Assembly (NCBI GenBank): GCA_902826615.1
Contig: CADEFN010000007.1
Coordinates: 257,167 to 321,166, forward strand
Origin: an uncultured Gemmatimonadota bacterium
Lineage (GTDB): Bacteria; Gemmatimonadota; Gemmatimonadetes; Gemmatimonadales; Gemmatimonadaceae
DNA: 64,000 nt
Direction: 5' to 3'
Numbering within the stretch: position 1 is the stretch's first letter; each line of letters begins with the position of its first letter. Shown here piece by piece: positions 16,589-25,429 of this stretch. Below the pieces are notes generated by a model. That model saw nothing but the letters and a program-made list of their open reading frames with translations. It was not told where the DNA came from and did no database searches. Made by a program: the position numbers and the translations under genes.

Positions 16589-18190
16589 TCAGCTCCGGGC
16601 CACCACCAGGGTGAGATCGTCGCGGCGCAGTGCGTCTCCCACATGCGTCGCGACCGCCCCGAACACTTTCTCCACCAGCACTTCCGGCGCCTCATTGCGC
16701 AGCGTCTTCGCCAGATCGAGCACCTTCTGCTCTCCGAGGCGCACGTCCTGGCGGTTGCGCGAGTCAGACACGCCATCGGTGAAGACCAGGAGCAGGTCCC
16801 GGTTAGGCGACCAGGGACGCTCGCGCGCCCCGAGCGGTTTGGGGGACATGCCTAACGGTGTGTCGAGGGCACCGAGTCGCTCCGTGGCGCCGTCGGCGCC
16901 GATGACAAAGGCGTGCGGGTGCCCCGCATTGGCATACCGCAACACCCCGCGCGCCGGATCGAGCACCGCATAGAAGATCGAGATGAACATCTCGGTGCTC
17001 TCGAGCTCGTCCGCCAGGGTGCCGAGCAACTTCGTCAGCATCTCGGCCGGGTCCGCGGTGGACTGCGCATGGATGGACGACGCACTCATGACAAGCGCCA
17101 TGACGAGGGCGGCGCGAATGCCATGACTCGACACGTCACCCACCATGACACCGGTACGACCCCCGCCGAGGCGAAAAAGCTGATAGAAGTCCCCACCGAC
17201 ACTGTCCGCGCTCACCACACGGGCGGCAATATGGGCTTCGGGGGCAAACAAGGCGGCGTCGGGGAGGAGCTTGAGCTGCAGGTCACTGGCCAGCCGCATC
17301 TCCTGCTGCAACCGCTGCTGCGCCAGCGACGAGCGTACCAGACGTGCATTCTGGATCGCCGTACCGATCTGCGTGGCAATGGCCGAGACGAGCTTTTCGT
17401 CGCCCGCGCTGAAGTGCTCGCCGGTGCGGCGCTCCGAGAGGGTGACCACACCTAACGGGATGGAGCCATGCGGGCCGGGATTGGTCCAGAGGATCGGCAC
17501 AGCCAGCAACCCGCCGCGCCGAAACTCCGCTTCGGCCTCGCAGGGCATCACCCCGTCGTCGAAGATGAAGCCGCGCTGCTCGCGAAAGACAAAGGCCGTC
17601 ACGGCCTCGGCATTGCCGGTGGCAATGGGCGCCGCATCGCGCGGGTCGAAGCCCAGGGCACTGACAACCTGCAGTGTGTCGGTTGTGCGATCGTGCACCA
17701 GGATGGCGGCACGGCGCGCGCCTACCGTTTCGCTGATCTCCGACAGGATCCGGGCCGCCGCTTCTTCGAGCGACACAGTGCGACCGAGAATTTCGCTGGT
17801 CGTGTAGAGCAGGTTGATTTCTTCGTACCGCTCCGCCAGCTCGTAGGCCGAGTGCTCCACTTCCATGGCCGACTGGAAGTAGTGACTAACAACAGGCTGC
17901 AAAAACGTCAGGTGGGCAAGGGCAGAATCCCTGAACACTTCCTCGACGGGTCCCACACCGATCCAGGCCTTGGGGGTGTTGGGCACGCCCGACACGAGGA
18001 GCACGCCGTCCTCGCGGTCCACCTCCGCTGGTGGTCCCCCGGCGGTCAGGAGGCGTATCACGCCCGGCGGCGAGACCTCGTGGGCACCCGCAATGGCCGT
18101 CAGTGTGCCGTCGACGCCAGCCGTCCACACCACGGCTCGAATACCGGTCGCGGTGGTGAAGGCGTGCAGAGCGAGGTTGAGATCCTTCAC
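16589..18190 (-). CDS. GAF-domain PP2C (SpoIIE/RsbU-type) serine phosphatase
   Basis: 533 residues. The central GAF domain (about 135-290, with SLEEAAARILSEISETVGARRAAILV) is followed by a PP2C-like SpoIIE phosphatase domain (about 330-530). The latter has VGGDFYQLFRLGGGRTGVMVGDVSSHG with two metal-binding Asp residues and a late FTDGVSDSRN. By family knowledge it dephosphorylates an RsbV-type anti-anti-sigma factor in response to a GAF ligand. A cognate kinase gene overlaps it by 4 nt (GTGA) and an RsbV-type gene follows in the cluster, so a complete phospho-switch is encoded. Confidence 0.93.
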   Translation of the reverse strand: MKDLNLALHAFTTATGIRAVVWTAGVDGTLTAIAGAHEVSPPGVIRLLTAGGPPAEVDREDGVLLVSGVPNTPKAWIGVGPVEEVFRDSALAHLTFLQPVVSHYFQSAMEVEHSAYELAERYEEINLLYTTSEILGRTVSLEEAAARILSEISETVGARRAAILVHDRTTDTLQVVSALGFDPRDAAPIATGNAEAVTAFVFREQRGFIFDDGVMPCEAEAEFRRGGLLAVPILWTNPGPHGSIPLGVVTLSERRTGEHFSAGDEKLVSAIATQIGTAIQNARLVRSSLAQQRLQQEMRLASDLQLKLLPDAALFAPEAHIAARVVSADSVGGDFYQLFRLGGGRTGVMVGDVSSHGIRAALVMALVMSASSIHAQSTADPAEMLTKLLGTLADELESTEMFISIFYAVLDPARGVLRYANAGHPHAFVIGADGATERLGALDTPLGMSPKPLGARERPWSPNRDLLLVFTDGVSDSRNRQDVRLGEQKVLDLAKTLRNEAPEVLVEKVFGAVATHVGDALRRDDLTLVVARS

Positions 18191-18645
18191 TGACGGTTCA
18201 GCGTGAGCCTGACGACGTTGCCGCCGTTGGTGAAGCGTTCGACGCGATCCATCAGCGAGCGCATGAGGAAGAGCCCACGCCCGTCTTCGCGGTCGAGGTT
18301 TTCCTCGGTGGTCGGGTCGATCTCGCAGGCATCCAGGTCAAACCCGGGACCTTCGTCGGTGACCTCGAGAACCAGCGCTTGATCGTCGAGCCGGGCACTC
18401 AGCCGCACCTGTTTGAGGCGATCCTCCCCGTTGCCGTACACAATGGCGTTGGAGAGTGCCTCGGTGAGGGCCACCGGGACGGTCAGATTGCAGACGCGCG
18501 CCGAGAGCTGACGCTGGGCGCACTCCTCCCGCACCATCCCGACCACGTGTTCGATGAGCGACACGTCACTCGGGAAGGAGAGTTCTATGGGGAAGCCTGC
18601 GCGCGGAAGGCCGTCGGGCCCGTTCGCGGGACTGAGCGAGTGCAT
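18187..18645 (-). CDS. RsbW-type anti-sigma factor / serine kinase
   Basis: 152-residue GHKL ATPase of the anti-sigma-factor kinase group. N-box ALTEALSNAIVYGN, G1 box DEGPGFD and G2 box GRGLFLMRSL are intact. It should phosphorylate the STAS protein encoded upstream and, when free, sequester a sigma factor or other target. No sigma-factor gene is in the window, so the output is unknown. It is translationally coupled to the phosphatase. Confidence 0.9.
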   Translation of the reverse strand: MHSLSPANGPDGLPRAGFPIELSFPSDVSLIEHVVGMVREECAQRQLSARVCNLTVPVALTEALSNAIVYGNGEDRLKQVRLSARLDDQALVLEVTDEGPGFDLDACEIDPTTEENLDREDGRGLFLMRSLMDRVERFTNGGNVVRLTLNRQ

Positions 18646-18671
18646 GGCAGAGGGATAACGCGTAATGAGCG

Positions 18672-18697
18672 CTCCGCGTCACGCTCCCGACGCGGAG
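18672..18697. repeat. Strong intercistronic hairpin between rsbV-type and rsbW-type genes
   Basis: CTCCGCGTC-(8 nt)-GACGCGGAG, a perfect 9-bp stem in the 73-nt gap. No T-tract follows, so it may act as an mRNA processing or stability element that makes anti-anti-sigma exceed kinase. That role is inferred. Confidence 0.6.
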
Positions 18698-18718
18698 GCG
18701 GCGGCGTAGCCGGGGCGG

Positions 18719-19051
18719 CTAGAAACTGGCCAGCCCCGTCTCGCGCGAGTTGGTGATCTGGAAGAGCGTGTCGAGCTTGGTGAGCTCAAACAGGGTCTTG
18801 AGGTCGTCGTTGAGGCTGGCCAGCCGGAGCTCGCCACCCGCCTCCCGGATTTTCTTGGACAGTGACACCAGCACCCCCAGGCCTGACGAGTCGATGTACC
18901 CGGTCTGGGAGAAGTCCACGAGAAAACGGCGTTCACCTCGCTCGATCTCATCGAGCACCTTCTGCTTCAGCTCCTGGCGGTTACCGACGATCAGCTGCCC
19001 GTCGACGTCCACGACACACACATCACCCTGTTTGCGAATGGCGAAACTCAT
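18719..19051 (-). CDS. STAS-domain anti-anti-sigma factor (RsbV-type)
   Basis: 110 residues forming a single STAS domain. The phospho-acceptor region FSQTGYIDSSGLGVLVSLSKK is intact, with the expected Ser in DSSGLG. When unphosphorylated it would bind the neighbouring kinase and release its partner. First in the switch cluster, 39 nt after pta, with a hairpin between it and the kinase gene. Confidence 0.92.
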   Translation of the reverse strand: MSFAIRKQGDVCVVDVDGQLIVGNRQELKQKVLDEIERGERRFLVDFSQTGYIDSSGLGVLVSLSKKIREAGGELRLASLNDDLKTLFELTKLDTLFQITNSRETGLASF

Positions 19052-19090
19052 GCAGGAATCTCCGTAAGTTGCGGTCGCGGCACGGCACGA

Positions 19091-20083
19091 TCAGGCTTGC
19101 AATGCCGTGATCGCCGCGACGCACATAATGTCGTCAGGCGAGGCGCCGCGCGACAAGTCGCTGCACGGCTTGGCGAGCCCCTGGATGATCGGCCCGATCG
19201 CCCGCGCCCCTGCCAGACGCTCCACGAGCTTGTAGGCAATGTTACCCGCGTCGAGCGAGGGGAAAACCAGGATATTGGCGTGCCCGGCCACTGGGCTCCC
19301 GGGTGCCTTACGAGCCCCGATTGCCGTCAGAAGCGCGGCATCGGCCTGGAGCTCACCGTCCACGCGAAGTGCCGGGGCCCGCTCCTGGAGTAGTGCGGCG
19401 GCCTGCCGCACCCGGGTCACCGACGCCGACTCGGCACTCCCTTTGGTGGAAAACGAGAGAAAGGCGACCACCGGCTCGTCGCCCACCAGCCGGACGCGAT
19501 CACGCGTGGCCGCCAGCGCGATGTCCGCGAGCTGCTCTGCGCTGGGCTCCGGCACAACCGCGCAATCGGTGAACGTAAGCACCTCGGCGTGATCCGAGCG
19601 AAAGGCCGGCACCACCATGTAAAACGCACTCGAAACCGTCGAGACGCCAGCCGCCGTTCCAACCATCCACAACGCCGCGCGCAGGACCTCGGCGGTGGTA
19701 TAGACGGCACCTGCCACACACCCGTCCACCTCACCGTGATGCACCAGATCGTCAGCGAGGAAGAGGGGGTGACGCGCCATGGTCAGCGCCTCGTCTTCCG
19801 TCATGCCACGTGCAGCCCGCCGCTTGTACAGCCGCAGGGCCGCGCGTTCTACTCGGGGGTCGCGGGCCGGATCGATCACGTCGATGCCACGCAGATCGGA
19901 CTCCGAGGCATCCATCGCCACATCGCGAACGAGGACGGGACGCACCACCCCACGCGCCGCCAGGGCGCGCACCGCCTGCAGCACGCGCGGGTCACCGCTC
20001 TCGGGAAAGACGAGCCGGCGCGGCGCTTCCGACGCGCGCTCGAGAAGCGCGTCCACATACGCCTTGCCTGTAGACGTGCTCAC
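19091..20083 (-). CDS. pta: Phosphate acetyltransferase
   Basis: 330-residue phosphotransacetylase interconverting acetyl-CoA and acetyl phosphate. It has the short, single-domain form of the PTA_PTB family: [22 protein letters not shown] at the start, then SFSTKGSA near residue 205 and the [18 protein letters not shown] segment. GTG start overlaps the coaD stop as GTGA, giving two CoA-related genes side by side. An ackA partner is not in the window. Phosphate butyryltransferase is a less likely alternative. Confidence 0.92.
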   Translation of the reverse strand: MSTSTGKAYVDALLERASEAPRRLVFPESGDPRVLQAVRALAARGVVRPVLVRDVAMDASESDLRGIDVIDPARDPRVERAALRLYKRRAARGMTEDEALTMARHPLFLADDLVHHGEVDGCVAGAVYTTAEVLRAALWMVGTAAGVSTVSSAFYMVVPAFRSDHAEVLTFTDCAVVPEPSAEQLADIALAATRDRVRLVGDEPVVAFLSFSTKGSAESASVTRVRQAAALLQERAPALRVDGELQADAALLTAIGARKAPGSPVAGHANILVFPSLDAGNIAYKLVERLAGARAIGPIIQGLAKPCSDLSRGASPDDIMCVAAITALQA

Positions 20084-20565
20084 GCCGGTTTGGCGAATCG
20101 GGTCTGCAGCGCGGCCGCCACCGCAGGCGACACGAGCCCGTCCAGATTCCCTCCAAAACGCGCCACTTCGCGTACCAGCGACGCCGAGATGTAGGTGGTG
20201 TCGAGCGACGGCACCATGAACACCGTTTCGAGCTCGGGCAGCAGATGCCGGTTCATGAGGGCCATCTGGTATTCGTATTCGAAGTCGGACACGGCACGCA
20301 GTCCGCGGATGAGCAGAGATGCGCCCGCCTGACGAGCGAAATCGACGAGGAGGCCATCGAAGTGCATCACACTGATGCGGGGCTCGTCACCCAGCGAGGC
20401 CTTGATGAAGGCGGTGCGTTCGTCCTTTGAAAAGAGCGGCTGCTTTGCCGCATTTGTCGCCACTGCCACAATCAGGCGATCCACAAAACCCAGCGATCGC
20501 TTGATGAGATCCTCATGACCGTGTGTGATGGGATCGAAGGAACCCGCATAAATGGCGGTGCGCAT
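20080..20565 (-). CDS. coaD: Phosphopantetheine adenylyltransferase
   Basis: 161-residue nucleotidyltransferase for the penultimate CoA step (4'-phosphopantetheine + ATP). It has the N-terminal [15 protein letters not shown] (HxGH-type) motif and the C-terminal [16 protein letters not shown] region corresponding to ISSTxVR. It follows rsmD, a pairing seen in many bacteria. Confidence 0.97.
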   Translation of the reverse strand: MRTAIYAGSFDPITHGHEDLIKRSLGFVDRLIVAVATNAAKQPLFSKDERTAFIKASLGDEPRISVMHFDGLLVDFARQAGASLLIRGLRAVSDFEYEYQMALMNRHLLPELETVFMVPSLDTTYISASLVREVARFGGNLDGLVSPAVAAALQTRFAKPA

Positions 20566-20597
20566 GTGAGGAGAGAAGGTGGGGACGAGGGAGCAGA

Positions 20598-21128
20598 TCA
20601 GCCAGCAGGTGCGGGAACGCGATAGATGGAAATCCTGGTACCGCCATACTGCCGGGAATCGCCCCCCGGCGGCAGCACTTCATGCGCTTCGTGCTCCACA
20701 CTGAGGATGCGCGCGTAGGGGCGTTCGAGCCATGCCTCCACCAGTTGCGGAGCGAGACCGATGTTGTATGGCGGGTCGGCAAAGGCAATGTCCCAGTGGC
20801 CGTCCGGGACCTTGCGCACCACCCGAAGCGCGTCGCCACGCTGCACCGCAATCCGGTCCTGCGCGTCGAAGGTCGCCGCGTTCTCCCGGATACAGCGCAG
20901 GGATGGCTCCGCGAGGTCGACAAAGTCGCAGAAGACCGCGCCGCGGGAGAGAGCCTCGAGCCCCAGTGCCCCAGACCCGGCACAGAGATCGGCAACCCGA
21001 GCACCGGGAATGTCGTGCTGCAAAATGCTCATCCACGCTTCGCGCGCGCGGTCGGCGGTGGGGCGGACCCGTGGGTCCTTTGGCACTCGCAGCGTGCGGC
21101 CACGCCATTCTCCAGCCACGATGCGCAT
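20598..21128 (-). CDS. rsmD: 16S rRNA (guanine966-N2)-methyltransferase
   Basis: 176-residue class I SAM methyltransferase. The start MRIVAGEWRGRTLRVP is typical of RsmD. It has the SAM-binding VADLCAGSGALGLEALSRGA and the catalytic FADPPYNIG (DPPY). It modifies G966 in the assembled 30S subunit. It starts 3 nt after recJ and lies upstream of coaD. Confidence 0.96.
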   Translation of the reverse strand: MRIVAGEWRGRTLRVPKDPRVRPTADRAREAWMSILQHDIPGARVADLCAGSGALGLEALSRGAVFCDFVDLAEPSLRCIRENAATFDAQDRIAVQRGDALRVVRKVPDGHWDIAFADPPYNIGLAPQLVEAWLERPYARILSVEHEAHEVLPPGGDSRQYGGTRISIYRVPAPAG

Positions 21129-21131
21129 GGG

Positions 21132-22853
21132 TCAGCCGCGGATGTCGGAGAGACGTGCGACGATCCTTGTTTCGCCCTTGTAGGTCTCGCGCTCGATCTT
21201 GAAGGCGATATCGACCTCATCCCCTTCGGCGAACTCGCTGGCCCGATCGGACATGCCCCAGCCCAGCGCCTCGAGTGCGCCACTGCCTGACGCGAGGCGA
21301 AGCTTGAGCCCTCCCTGCCCCACCACACGTGGCGCACTGGCAAGCCGAGCGCCCCGCACCGCCAGTGTAGGCGCCGGATTTCCGATGCCGTAGGGCTCGA
21401 AGTGACGCAAGAGCGCTTCAAGGTCTTCGGTCACGTCGCCGATGGCCAGTTCGAGATCCACGCGAAGCTGAGGGACCAGATCGGCGGGTGTGAGTCGCTC
21501 ACGCGCGACGGCGTTGAAGCGCTCGGAGAATGCGTCGACCTGGTCAGCCGCCACGGTGATACCGGCTGCGGCCTTGTGTCCGCCGTAGCGCACGAGGAGA
21601 TCAGCACAGGCGGTGAGCCCGGAATGCAGGTCAAAGCGTGACGTGCTCCGCCCGGATCCTTTGCCCATCCCCTTCTCGAGGGCAACCATCATGACCGGGC
21701 GCGCCAGGTCCTCCACCAGCCTCGATGCCACAATCCCGATGACGCCGGGGTGCCACCCATCCGCCGCCAGCACCACACCATAGACCTGATCGAGATCCAG
21801 TTTGTCCGCCATCGATCTCGCCTGCGCGAGTGTGGCCCGGTCGATTTCCTGGCGCGCCTTGTTGAGCTCTTCCAACTCGCGGGCGATCTGGTTGCACTCC
21901 GATGGATTGCTGCTCATCAGCAGGTCCACGCCACGCATTGCATGCCCTACCCGCCCGGCCGCGTTGAGCCGCGGTGCCAGCACAAAGCCGATCCGCCCCG
22001 CGGTAAGGGGCGTCGTGGCCAGACCCGCCGCGTCGATGAGGGCCCGCAATCCGGGATGCGCGGTCTCGTTCATCATGCGCAGCCCGTACCGCACCAGGGT
22101 GCGATTCTCGCCACGCAGTGGCGCCACATCGGCGACGGTGGCCAACGCCACCAGATCGAGATGCCGCAGCACCACGTTCTCGTTGCCCCCCATATCGCGC
22201 ATAAGCGCCAGCGACAACTTGTACGCCACCCCTGCCGCGCAGAGATCCTTGTCCGGATACTCGCATCCCGGCTGCCGCGGATTGAGCACGGCCACACAGG
22301 CCGGCACCGGGCGACTTGGCAGGTGATGATCCGAGACGATGGTGTCGATGCCGAGCGATGACAACCGCTCGATAGCAGCGTGCGCGCTGGTCCCGCAGTC
22401 GCAGGTGAGCACAAGCTTCGCCCCCAGCCGCACCGCCGCGTCGACGCCGGCGTCGGACAGGTCGTAGCCGTCGGTCATGCGGTGTGGCAGGAACGCGACC
22501 GCCTTGCCGCCGAGATGGGTGATGATCTTCACCATGATCGTCGACGAACAGATGCCGTCGACGTCGTAGTCCCCATGCACCAGGATCGTCTCGCCCTGGC
22601 CGATGGCAAGCCGGATGCGCGCGACCGCTGCATCCATCCCCAGAAAAAGGCGCGGGTCATGGAGCTGTTCGAGGCGCGGGCGGAGGTAGGCCCGTGCGTC
22701 CTCCACCTCACCATACCCACGGCTCACCAGCAGGCGACTCACCAGCGGGGGGAGTCGCAGCGTCTCGACCAGACGCGCCACACGCTCCGGGTCAGGAGAC
22801 TCCGTGGCACTCCAGAGTGGCGCAATGCGGGGACGGGCAACGGGAGCGGTCAT
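21132..22853 (-). CDS. recJ: Single-stranded-DNA exonuclease RecJ
   Basis: 5'-3' ssDNA exonuclease of the RecFOR and mismatch repair pathways. The ATG at 22853 gives about 573 residues. DHH-domain motifs are visible: HGDYDVDGICSSTIM, TCDCGTSAHAAIERL, SDHHLPSRPVPACVAVLNPRQ. They are followed by DHHA1 motifs with YGGHKAAAGI and a C-terminal OB domain (VRGARLASAPRVVGQGG). A longer frame to 22946 would overlap the zinc-ribbon gene and adds nonconserved residues. Confidence 0.96.
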   Translation of the reverse strand: MTAPVARPRIAPLWSATESPDPERVARLVETLRLPPLVSRLLVSRGYGEVEDARAYLRPRLEQLHDPRLFLGMDAAVARIRLAIGQGETILVHGDYDVDGICSSTIMVKIITHLGGKAVAFLPHRMTDGYDLSDAGVDAAVRLGAKLVLTCDCGTSAHAAIERLSSLGIDTIVSDHHLPSRPVPACVAVLNPRQPGCEYPDKDLCAAGVAYKLSLALMRDMGGNENVVLRHLDLVALATVADVAPLRGENRTLVRYGLRMMNETAHPGLRALIDAAGLATTPLTAGRIGFVLAPRLNAAGRVGHAMRGVDLLMSSNPSECNQIARELEELNKARQEIDRATLAQARSMADKLDLDQVYGVVLAADGWHPGVIGIVASRLVEDLARPVMMVALEKGMGKGSGRSTSRFDLHSGLTACADLLVRYGGHKAAAGITVAADQVDAFSERFNAVARERLTPADLVPQLRVDLELAIGDVTEDLEALLRHFEPYGIGNPAPTLAVRGARLASAPRVVGQGGLKLRLASGSGALEALGWGMSDRASEFAEGDEVDIAFKIERETYKGETRIVARLSDIRG

Positions 22854-22890
22854 GCGACCATCATACAGCCGACTCCCGCGAGGAGTATCA

Positions 22891-23595
22891 TCATTCCCTT
22901 GCGAAGATGAGCACTCCACACGCTTCGCAGACTTCGACCGACCCACTGGCCGTCATGGCCTGACGCCGGTGAACCGGAATCGCGGTGTCGCAGGAGCCAC
23001 ACGCCCCTGCCTCGAGTGCAAACACCGACTGCGAACGGCGGCGCTGCCGGATGCGATCGTACTTGGCCCGGAGTGACGCCGTGACCGAAGCTGCCTTTGC
23101 TTCACGATTGCGACGCGCCCCGGCGAGGGTGCCGCCCAGGGTTTCCTTCTCGCCCTGGATGGCGGCGCGCGCCGCGGCCTGATCTTCGTCGAGTTTGGCG
23201 AGCTGTGCCTCTTTCTCCACCACAACCCGCCGCCCCTCGTTGACGCGATTCACCACGTCCCGGTGAGAGCCTTCAAGTTCGAGCAGCAGTTTGCGACCCA
23301 TTTCCACCTGCGCCACCGCGGCCGTGGCCTCGCGCATGCGTTTGACCACATCGAGCTGGGCGACATTCTTGTCGTGCCGCTCCTTGTGCTCGGTGAGCCG
23401 CATCGAGAGTTCCACGCGCTTCCGTTCATCGCTCTCGATTGCACCCTTGAGCTGCGTGAGTGCCTTGAGCGCGCCGGCCCGCACCTGGTCGAGCGCCTCG
23501 AGGCGCGGCGCGATGGCGTCCAGCTGTGCCATGATCTCCTCGACTACATCGTCCTCGGCTTGCAGCGCCATCAACGCATCGACGTCCGGATTCAC
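22891..23595 (-). CDS. Coiled-coil protein with C-terminal C4 zinc ribbon
   Basis: About 234 residues. Residues ~10-180 form a long antiparallel coiled coil rich in Glu, Arg, Lys and Ala. The C-terminus has a zinc ribbon with CGSCDTAIP and VCEACGVLIF (two CxxC pairs). It resembles the widespread C4-type zinc-ribbon family found beside replication genes. Its biochemical role is not established to my knowledge. I favour the GTG at 23595 because AGAGGA precedes it; a GTG at 23607 is an alternative. It lies between dnaG and recJ. Confidence 0.85.
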   Translation of the reverse strand: MNPDVDALMALQAEDDVVEEIMAQLDAIAPRLEALDQVRAGALKALTQLKGAIESDERKRVELSMRLTEHKERHDKNVAQLDVVKRMREATAAVAQVEMGRKLLLELEGSHRDVVNRVNEGRRVVVEKEAQLAKLDEDQAAARAAIQGEKETLGGTLAGARRNREAKAASVTASLRAKYDRIRQRRRSQSVFALEAGACGSCDTAIPVHRRQAMTASGSVEVCEACGVLIFARE

Positions 23596-23617
23596 AGGTC
23601 CTCTCACGTGTGGGGAA

Positions 23618-25429
23618 CTACGGGTGGTCCAGCGAGTCGTGTAACCGGCGGATTTCCCCGGTGTTCTCGCTTTTCTCCTTCAGTAACCGATCCTGCTCAA
23701 CCCCGGTCGCTGTCACGATCAGGCGATCGATCCGGCGATTCTCCTCCTTCAGGCGATGCAGTTCCAGACGAGACAAACTGTCCTCAACCGTGCGCTGGAG
23801 ATTCTGGATGGCCTCGCCTGAATCGATGAGTCCCTGCATCTCCTCGAGTACTGCCGGTTCCATTCCCGCGGCGAGTTCCTCGATGGTGCCATCGGAACCA
23901 AGGTTGAGCAACCGCTGGAAGATCTCCTGATACGCAGGCACCTGAAAGGTATCAGGTCCGAAGCGTTCGGTCACACGCTCGACCACGTCGCGTTCCCGCA
24001 GCATGGCGCGGACCAGCTCACGCTCCGCCGCGGCACCCGGGCCAACGACCCGCCGGGGCCGTGGTCGCGGCTCGGCCGAGTCCGGTGGGGGCGGCGCTGC
24101 GCGCTCGACTGAAGGGGGGGCGGGCTCGGCGCGACCCCGGCGCACTGATGACCCCGCCGCCTCGTCAAGGAGAACACGTCGGTCAACACCTGACATCTCC
24201 GCCGCACGCGCCACGTAGATGTCGCGCATCACCGGATCGGAACAGGCGCGGATGGTCGGGAGCAGGTGATCGATGGCCTTGCGCCGTTTGTGCAGATCGG
24301 CAAACCAGCCACCGCGCTGCAGGATTTGCACCTTCCGGTCGAAGACATCAATGCTGGCCGTGACCGCCTTCTCGAATGCGTCGCGACCATTGGCGAGCAT
24401 GAAGGTGTCAGGATCTTCGCCTGTCGGCAGCGATACCACGCGAACCGATACCCCCTGCGCGAGCAGCACATCTCCGGCGCGAAAGGTCGCCTTGAGTCCC
24501 GCCTTGTCCGAATCGTACAGGAGGAACACTTGCGACGTGTATCGCTTGATGAGCTGCGCCTGCGCCTCGGTAAGCGCCGTGCCGAGTGGTGCCACCACAG
24601 CGGACACCCCCGCACCGACCAGCCGCAGGACATCGAAATACCCTTCGACGACAAAGAGACGCTCTTCCCTGCGTGCGGCGAGCCGTGCTTCGTTGAGATG
24701 GTACAGCAGCTGACCTTTTGAGTAGACCGGGGACTCGGGGGAGTTGAGATACTTCGGTTCGCCCGGTCCGATGAGCCGACCTCCAAACCCCACGTGCCGG
24801 CCACCCAGGTCGAGGATCGGGAAGATGAGCCGTTGCCGAAAGCGTGGTCGCAGCTCCTCTTCTTCGGACCGGCGCGACAACAGGCCAGCCTCGAACTGCC
24901 GGGCGTCGTCGATACCGAGGGTGGCCAGATGCGCCCGCATGAGGCCGATTTCCCGCGGGGCGTAGCCAAGCCCGAACTTCTCGGCCAGTGCGCGGTCCAC
25001 GGAGCGCTGCGCGAGATACTCGCGCGCGGGACGGCCGAGGTCGTCCTCCCACAACACGCGCTGGAAGTACTGCGCCGCGGCCGCGTTGGCCTCCCAGATC
25101 GGTGACCGCGGATCGGGACCCTCTTCGTTGCGCGACCGGGTTTCGTGCAGCTCGATCCCCAACTTGCCCGCAATCAGACGCACCGCATCTGGCCAGTCGA
25201 GACCAAGACGTTTCTGCACGAAGGTGAAGACATCTCCGCTCTCGTGACACACAAAGCAGTAGTACATCCGCTTGCGTGTCGACACCGAGAAGTTGCGATG
25301 AGTGCCCTGGTGAAAGGGACAGGGTCCGCGAAAGTCGACACCGGCACGCTTGAGGTCGACATACTCGCCAATCACGCTGACGATGTCAGCGCTTTCGCGA
25401 ACCCGTTCGACTTCGGCGTCAGGAATCAC
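23618..25429 (-). CDS. dnaG: DNA primase
   Basis: 603-residue primase that lays RNA primers at replication forks. The N-terminal CHC2 zinc finger is intact (CPFHQGTHRNFSV, then YYCFVCHESGDVF). The RNA-polymerase core and TOPRIM domain (VVEGYFDVLRLVGAGV, then LLYDSDKAGLKA) follow. The C-terminal helicase-binding region (after ~460) is linked by a Pro/Arg-rich segment. GTG start overlaps the mutS2 stop as GTGA. Confidence 0.97.
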   Translation of the reverse strand: MIPDAEVERVRESADIVSVIGEYVDLKRAGVDFRGPCPFHQGTHRNFSVSTRKRMYYCFVCHESGDVFTFVQKRLGLDWPDAVRLIAGKLGIELHETRSRNEEGPDPRSPIWEANAAAAQYFQRVLWEDDLGRPAREYLAQRSVDRALAEKFGLGYAPREIGLMRAHLATLGIDDARQFEAGLLSRRSEEEELRPRFRQRLIFPILDLGGRHVGFGGRLIGPGEPKYLNSPESPVYSKGQLLYHLNEARLAARREERLFVVEGYFDVLRLVGAGVSAVVAPLGTALTEAQAQLIKRYTSQVFLLYDSDKAGLKATFRAGDVLLAQGVSVRVVSLPTGEDPDTFMLANGRDAFEKAVTASIDVFDRKVQILQRGGWFADLHKRRKAIDHLLPTIRACSDPVMRDIYVARAAEMSGVDRRVLLDEAAGSSVRRGRAEPAPPSVERAAPPPPDSAEPRPRPRRVVGPGAAAERELVRAMLRERDVVERVTERFGPDTFQVPAYQEIFQRLLNLGSDGTIEELAAGMEPAVLEEMQGLIDSGEAIQNLQRTVEDSLSRLELHRLKEENRRIDRLIVTATGVEQDRLLKEKSENTGEIRRLHDSLDHP

